9,741 nucleotides of DNA from Nitrospina sp. (GTDB lineage Bacteria; Nitrospinota; Nitrospinia; Nitrospinales; VA-1): contig JABJCF010000477.1 in NCBI GenBank assembly GCA_018665625.1, forward strand, positions 1-9,741, written 5' to 3'. Position 1 is the stretch's first letter, and each line of letters opens with the position of its first letter. Under the pieces are notes generated by a model. The model had not been told where the DNA came from and made no database searches. It worked only from the letters and a program-made list of their open reading frames with translations. The position numbers were made by a program, and so were the translations under genes. Below, one piece after another: positions 7,167 through 9,741 of this stretch.

Positions 7167-7391
7167 AAATATTAATGTCGGTAGTCGTTATATGTAAACC
7201 AGTATTCATCATACCTGCATGATTTCTCGTGAGATAGATATGCTGGTTAAGGAATTTAATCCCCCCGAAAAAAAATGAAGTTCTCTGAGGAATATTTCAA
7301 TTGCCGTTTTGGCGATAGTTGTTTTTCAGAATTAAGTTGGCTGACCCCATTGACGGAGAGAGTAGTTGGTTAATATATTAAGAGGAGTGAT
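7167..7391 (+). other. Intergenic gap with two overlapping micro-ORFs, possible gene remnant
   Basis: No recognisable gene is present. A frame from ATG 7219 to TGA 7276-7278 (19 codons plus stop) overlaps by ATGA a second frame from ATG 7275 to TAA 7371-7373 (32 codons plus stop). The junction sits on a C6 run (7261-7266) and an A8 run (7268-7275). One additional A would fuse them into about 51 residues. The second frame contains ordinary protein-like stretches such as FGDSCFSELSWLTPLTERVV. Neither has a visible ribosome binding site. They may be chance frames, a tiny coupled gene pair, or the decayed end of a lost gene. I recognise no family. Confidence 0.3.
7383..7387 (+). promoter_or_regulatory. 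Strong ribosome binding site for the TylF-type gene
   Basis: AGGAG within AAGAGGAG ends 4 bases before the ATG at 7392. It is the best Shine-Dalgarno in the window and fixes that start. Confidence 0.7.
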
Positions 7392-8309
7392 ATGATATCA
7401 AAGTTGTTGAAAATTTTAACTTCCCATTGTTCGCCCTATACTGTTTCTGCTATTTTAAAAGTCCCTTTAGCCAAAGCATTTGACTGGGAGGCGGGTCGGG
7501 ATTTTCCAGATAAGGATCAGGCCAGAGAGATAAGGAAGCTCAACCTTCCTTGGAATCGTATAAAGCGCGCGCTTTCCGAAAAAATTTCTCAAATACTTTT
7601 AAAATGTCTTCATTCCGTGTCAAAAAATACACTCTATCCCTATAATCAAGATCGTGGAGTATTAACCCATTATCTAACCACTTTCCGACAAGATCCCAAA
7701 TATATTGGTGCTTATGCAAAGGGAATTGAGCTTCTTGCAAATGACCCGCAATCTTACAATAGAATTCATCAGGCAATTTGGGCAACATCGGTAGCGTTTG
7801 GAAATGAAGGCGATTGGATAGAGCTTGGAACAGGAAGAGGTTTTACAATGTCTTCAACCTTGATGTTTCATCGAGAAAAATGGAATGCAGGTACTAAAAA
7901 TTTGTGGTTGGTCGATACTTTCTCTCCGTATCAAATGGATAGTGAATCAGGGGTTCAGGTTATTTCGGGAAAGAGGGATCAAAATTATTGTGATGACTTG
8001 GAAAAATTAAAAACGCACTTTCAAGAATTTAATAATGTTAACTTTTTACAGGGCTTGGTACCAGATTGCCTCGATAAACTCAAGGTCGAGAAAATAAGTT
8101 TTTTGCATATTGATTTAAATGCAGCAAAACCTGAAATAGAAGGTCTTTCATTGTTATGGGATCGGGTGGTCAAGGGGGGTATTATACTGTTGGATGATTA
8201 TGGCTTCCCAGGTCGACTGGATCAGCATGATGCGATGAATAAATTTGCCGTAGAGCATTCCTTAGAAATATTTCAAATTCCATCTGGCCAAGGGTTAATC
8301 ATTAAATAG
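7392..8309 (+). CDS. TylF/MycF-type class I SAM-dependent O-methyltransferase
   Basis: A 305-residue protein whose C-terminal two thirds resemble macrocin O-methyltransferase TylF and mycinamicin enzyme MycF, which O-methylate deoxysugar hydroxyls using a divalent metal. DWIELGTGRGFT (141-152) is the SAM-binding loop with Glu144. LWLVDTFSPY (171-180) is the second SAM strand. FLHIDLNAAKPEIEGL (237-252) supplies Asp241, and GGIILLDDYGFPG (262-274) supplies Asp268 and Asp269; these three are the expected metal ligands. DQHDAMNKF and PSGQGLIIK close the domain as usual. About 90 residues at the N-terminus, basic in part, precede the recognisable fold, and I cannot assign them. A strong AGGAG supports the ATG. 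In a deoxysugar locus, sugar O-methylation is the obvious role. Whether it acts on the CDP-sugar or on the finished glycan is not visible. Confidence 0.85.
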   Translation: MISKLLKILTSHCSPYTVSAILKVPLAKAFDWEAGRDFPDKDQAREIRKLNLPWNRIKRALSEKISQILLKCLHSVSKNTLYPYNQDRGVLTHYLTTFRQDPKYIGAYAKGIELLANDPQSYNRIHQAIWATSVAFGNEGDWIELGTGRGFTMSSTLMFHREKWNAGTKNLWLVDTFSPYQMDSESGVQVISGKRDQNYCDDLEKLKTHFQEFNNVNFLQGLVPDCLDKLKVEKISFLHIDLNAAKPEIEGLSLLWDRVVKGGIILLDDYGFPGRLDQHDAMNKFAVEHSLEIFQIPSGQGLIIK

Positions 8310-8366
8310 CAGAGCTGGCTGTTCGACATTTCCTACCCGAAATTAATTTGTGTAAAAACCATTTCT

Positions 8367-9416
8367 ATGCTGACAATAATAATTCCCACGCATGAGCGGC
8401 ACCATGTTCTTGCTCGCGCAATAGATTTCTATCAAGATTTTAATTTTAATATTGTTATTGCAGATTCGAGTGCCAAAAAATTAGATATTGAACTTCCCGA
8501 TAATATCACTTACAGGCATTATCCCGATTTAAACTATGTGAAGAAAATTTTAAAAACTGCCGAAAGCATAACAACACCGTATATTTGTTTGACTGCGGAT
8601 GATGATTACCTTTTAGAGTCCAGTTTGTGTGAAGGATTGAGCTTTCTGAAAAGTAATTTAGATTTTGTCTCTGTGCAGGGAATATATTTGCAGTTTGAGC
8701 TTATTGAAAATGAGGTTATTTTTAGCCCGAAATATGGATCGCAAGAGGCTTCTTATGCGGTTGAAGGCGAAGATAGTTTGTCTCGAGTTGTCAGAGCCTA
8801 TAACCCTTATATGCATCAGTTCTATTCCATACAGCACAAAGATATTTTCATAAAATCTTTTCGGTCATGCGCACATTTTTCCGTTTGCCATTTTGCTGAG
8901 TTGGCGACAATCCTTGTTCCCATGTGTTATGGCAAACATAGAGTGTTGCCTATATTGTGGATGGCAAGAGACACATATGTTTTTTATCGTCCTGATGTTT
9001 ACCAAAATCCTGGCCCGGAAAAATCAAAGCATGGAGTAATTTCCCATTGGTATAGAATGAGTGATTATCTTATTGGTGAAATTAAAAGTTTTCTCGCTTC
9101 AGAAGAAAGCCGAGTGATGAAAAAAGAGTTTGCGAAGAATATTTCAGATTTAGTGAGCAGCGAAAAAGAAAGCGATGAACTTTTCAATGCTGCATTTAAG
9201 TCCTACATAAAAGGAAAGAAAAGGCATAGGGATAAAATTTTAATAAAATTAATATTAAAAATATTCATCCCCAATTGGGTTTTGAAAAAATATAAAAAAC
9301 GCGAAAGAATTCAACACACGGGGGCTATAGAAACCTCATCCCCTGCTAAAGAGGCCCTTGAAAAGATTCGCATGTCTATAGAGAAATTTTCAGATATTTA
9401 TAACCAAAAAGTTTAG
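8367..9416 (+). CDS. TIGR00180-like family glycosyltransferase
   Basis: A 349-residue GT-A-type glycosyltransferase resembling the TIGR00180 family. It starts directly with the first Rossmann strand MLTIIIPTHER (1-11) and continues with NIVIADSS (28-35). A long, family-typical second segment ends in PYICLTADDDYLL (71-83), where Asp78-Asp80 form the metal and nucleotide-sugar binding DDD motif. The central part (FVSVQG, then HFAELA) also fits that family. The C-terminus has a strongly basic, partly hydrophobic stretch (about 281-313, including ILIKLILKIF) that may lie on the inner face of the cytoplasmic membrane, as expected for an enzyme using a lipid-linked acceptor. The ATG at 8367 lacks a clear Shine-Dalgarno, and the gene follows the methyltransferase by 57 bases. 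It is the only glycosyltransferase here and so is the candidate for transferring the modified sugar (inference). Confidence 0.78.
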   Translation: MLTIIIPTHERHHVLARAIDFYQDFNFNIVIADSSAKKLDIELPDNITYRHYPDLNYVKKILKTAESITTPYICLTADDDYLLESSLCEGLSFLKSNLDFVSVQGIYLQFELIENEVIFSPKYGSQEASYAVEGEDSLSRVVRAYNPYMHQFYSIQHKDIFIKSFRSCAHFSVCHFAELATILVPMCYGKHRVLPILWMARDTYVFYRPDVYQNPGPEKSKHGVISHWYRMSDYLIGEIKSFLASEESRVMKKEFAKNISDLVSSEKESDELFNAAFKSYIKGKKRHRDKILIKLILKIFIPNWVLKKYKKRERIQHTGAIETSSPAKEALEKIRMSIEKFSDIYNQKV

Positions 9417-9458
9417 CTAAAATTTCCATGCCGGATATACCTGAGTCAGCTTGATAAA

Positions 9459-9741
9459 ATGAATAATATAAAATCCATTTGCGTTTTTTGTTCTTCCAGC
9501 GATGCGGTGGATGACAGCTATAAATCTGTCGCCACTGAACTAGGACGCGAAATAGGAAAGAGGGGAGTCGACCTTGTGTATGGCGGTGCGTCTATTGGTT
9601 TGATGGGCTGTGTCGCCCGTGGGGTACATGAAGAGAAGGGGAATGTCATCGGTATCCTGCCTGAATTTTTCCGGGTCAAAGAGATTGCCTATCTCGATGC
9701 AGATGAATTGATCGTCACAAGAGATATGCGCGAGAGAAAAG
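9459..9741 (+). CDS. LOG-family (TIGR00730) nucleotide 5'-monophosphate phosphoribohydrolase, N-terminal part
   Basis: The frame is open from ATG 9459 to the window edge, 94 complete codons of a family that usually has about 180-200. The start MNNIKSICVFCSSSD is the typical first strand and phosphate-side loop. VDLVYGGASIGLMG (about 35-48) is the classic LOG glycine-rich segment. IGILPEFF and TRDMRERK near the edge match the conserved region ending in an ERK. The diagnostic PGGxGTxxE motif should lie just beyond the window. Relatives cleave the N-glycosidic bond of nucleotide monophosphates, including cytokinin ribotides in plants and some bacteria, and are often misnamed lysine decarboxylases. 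It is a widespread housekeeping-type gene, not a glycan gene, and may mark the right border of the locus. No clear ribosome binding site is seen. Confidence 0.88.
   Translation, partial: MNNIKSICVFCSSSDAVDDSYKSVATELGREIGKRGVDLVYGGASIGLMGCVARGVHEEKGNVIGILPEFFRVKEIAYLDADELIVTRDMRERK

Noticed and set aside
9428..9454. Eight-codon frame ahead of the LOG-family gene, with a CTGAGTCAG palindrome
   Set aside because: Too short to support, no ribosome binding site, and such a palindrome is expected by chance.
1..9741. CRISPR arrays, tRNA or rRNA genes, insertion sequences or attachment sites
   Set aside because: No regularly spaced repeats, RNA-gene-like folds, transposase frames or paired terminal inverted repeats were seen on reading through the window.

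Overview
The window is a stretch of a bacterial surface-polysaccharide (O-antigen or capsule type) biosynthesis locus. All recognisable genes lie on the + strand. The gene families (CDP-glucose pathway, CmcI- and TylF-type methyltransferases, a TIGR00180-type glycosyltransferase) fit a Gram-negative bacterium, but nothing here fixes the taxon. The DNA is moderately AT-rich, and by eye the first third is richer in GC than the part from about 6.3 to 9.4 kb. That is a common look for a mosaic glycan locus.

Left part (1-3749): after the last 29 codons of an unidentified upstream gene come four tightly packed genes, each overlapping the next by ATGA. They are rfbF (glucose-1-phosphate cytidylyltransferase), rfbG (CDP-glucose 4,6-dehydratase), an RmlC/RfbC-type 3,5-epimerase with its catalytic residues intact, and a TylC3/NovU/TcaB9-type sugar C-methyltransferase. 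Together they predict CDP-glucose -> CDP-4-keto-6-deoxyglucose -> epimerisation at C3 and/or C5 -> 3-C-methylation. The window has no RfbH/DdhC-type C3 dehydratase, so a 3,6-dideoxyhexose is not the obvious product.

Middle part (3750-7166): after a 226-base gap come a CmcI/rhamnosyl-O-methyltransferase family gene, a cobalamin-binding-domain radical SAM enzyme (CxxxCxxC cluster motif), and an extended SDR. The SDR is the natural candidate 4-ketoreductase, but it carries Val where the catalytic Tyr of YxxxK should be. All three appear to use non-ATG starts (GTG, TTG, TTG).

Right part (7167-9741): a 225-base gap holds only two overlapping micro-ORFs around an A8 run. It is followed by a TylF/MycF-type metal-dependent methyltransferase, a TIGR00180-like glycosyltransferase, and the first half of a LOG-family (TIGR00730) nucleotide phosphoribohydrolase. 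The LOG gene probably has nothing to do with the glycan and may mark the edge of the locus.

Working model (inference): the locus makes and transfers a CDP-activated, branched (3-C-methyl), O-methylated 6-deoxyhexose. The closest known precedent I can recall is CDP-vinelose (6-deoxy-3-C-methyl-2-O-methyl-L-talose) from Azotobacter vinelandii. That sugar would need the same set of activities: CDP activation, 4,6-dehydration, 5-epimerisation, 3-C-methylation, 4-keto reduction and O-methylation. The role of the B12 radical SAM enzyme is open and is the most unusual part of the window.
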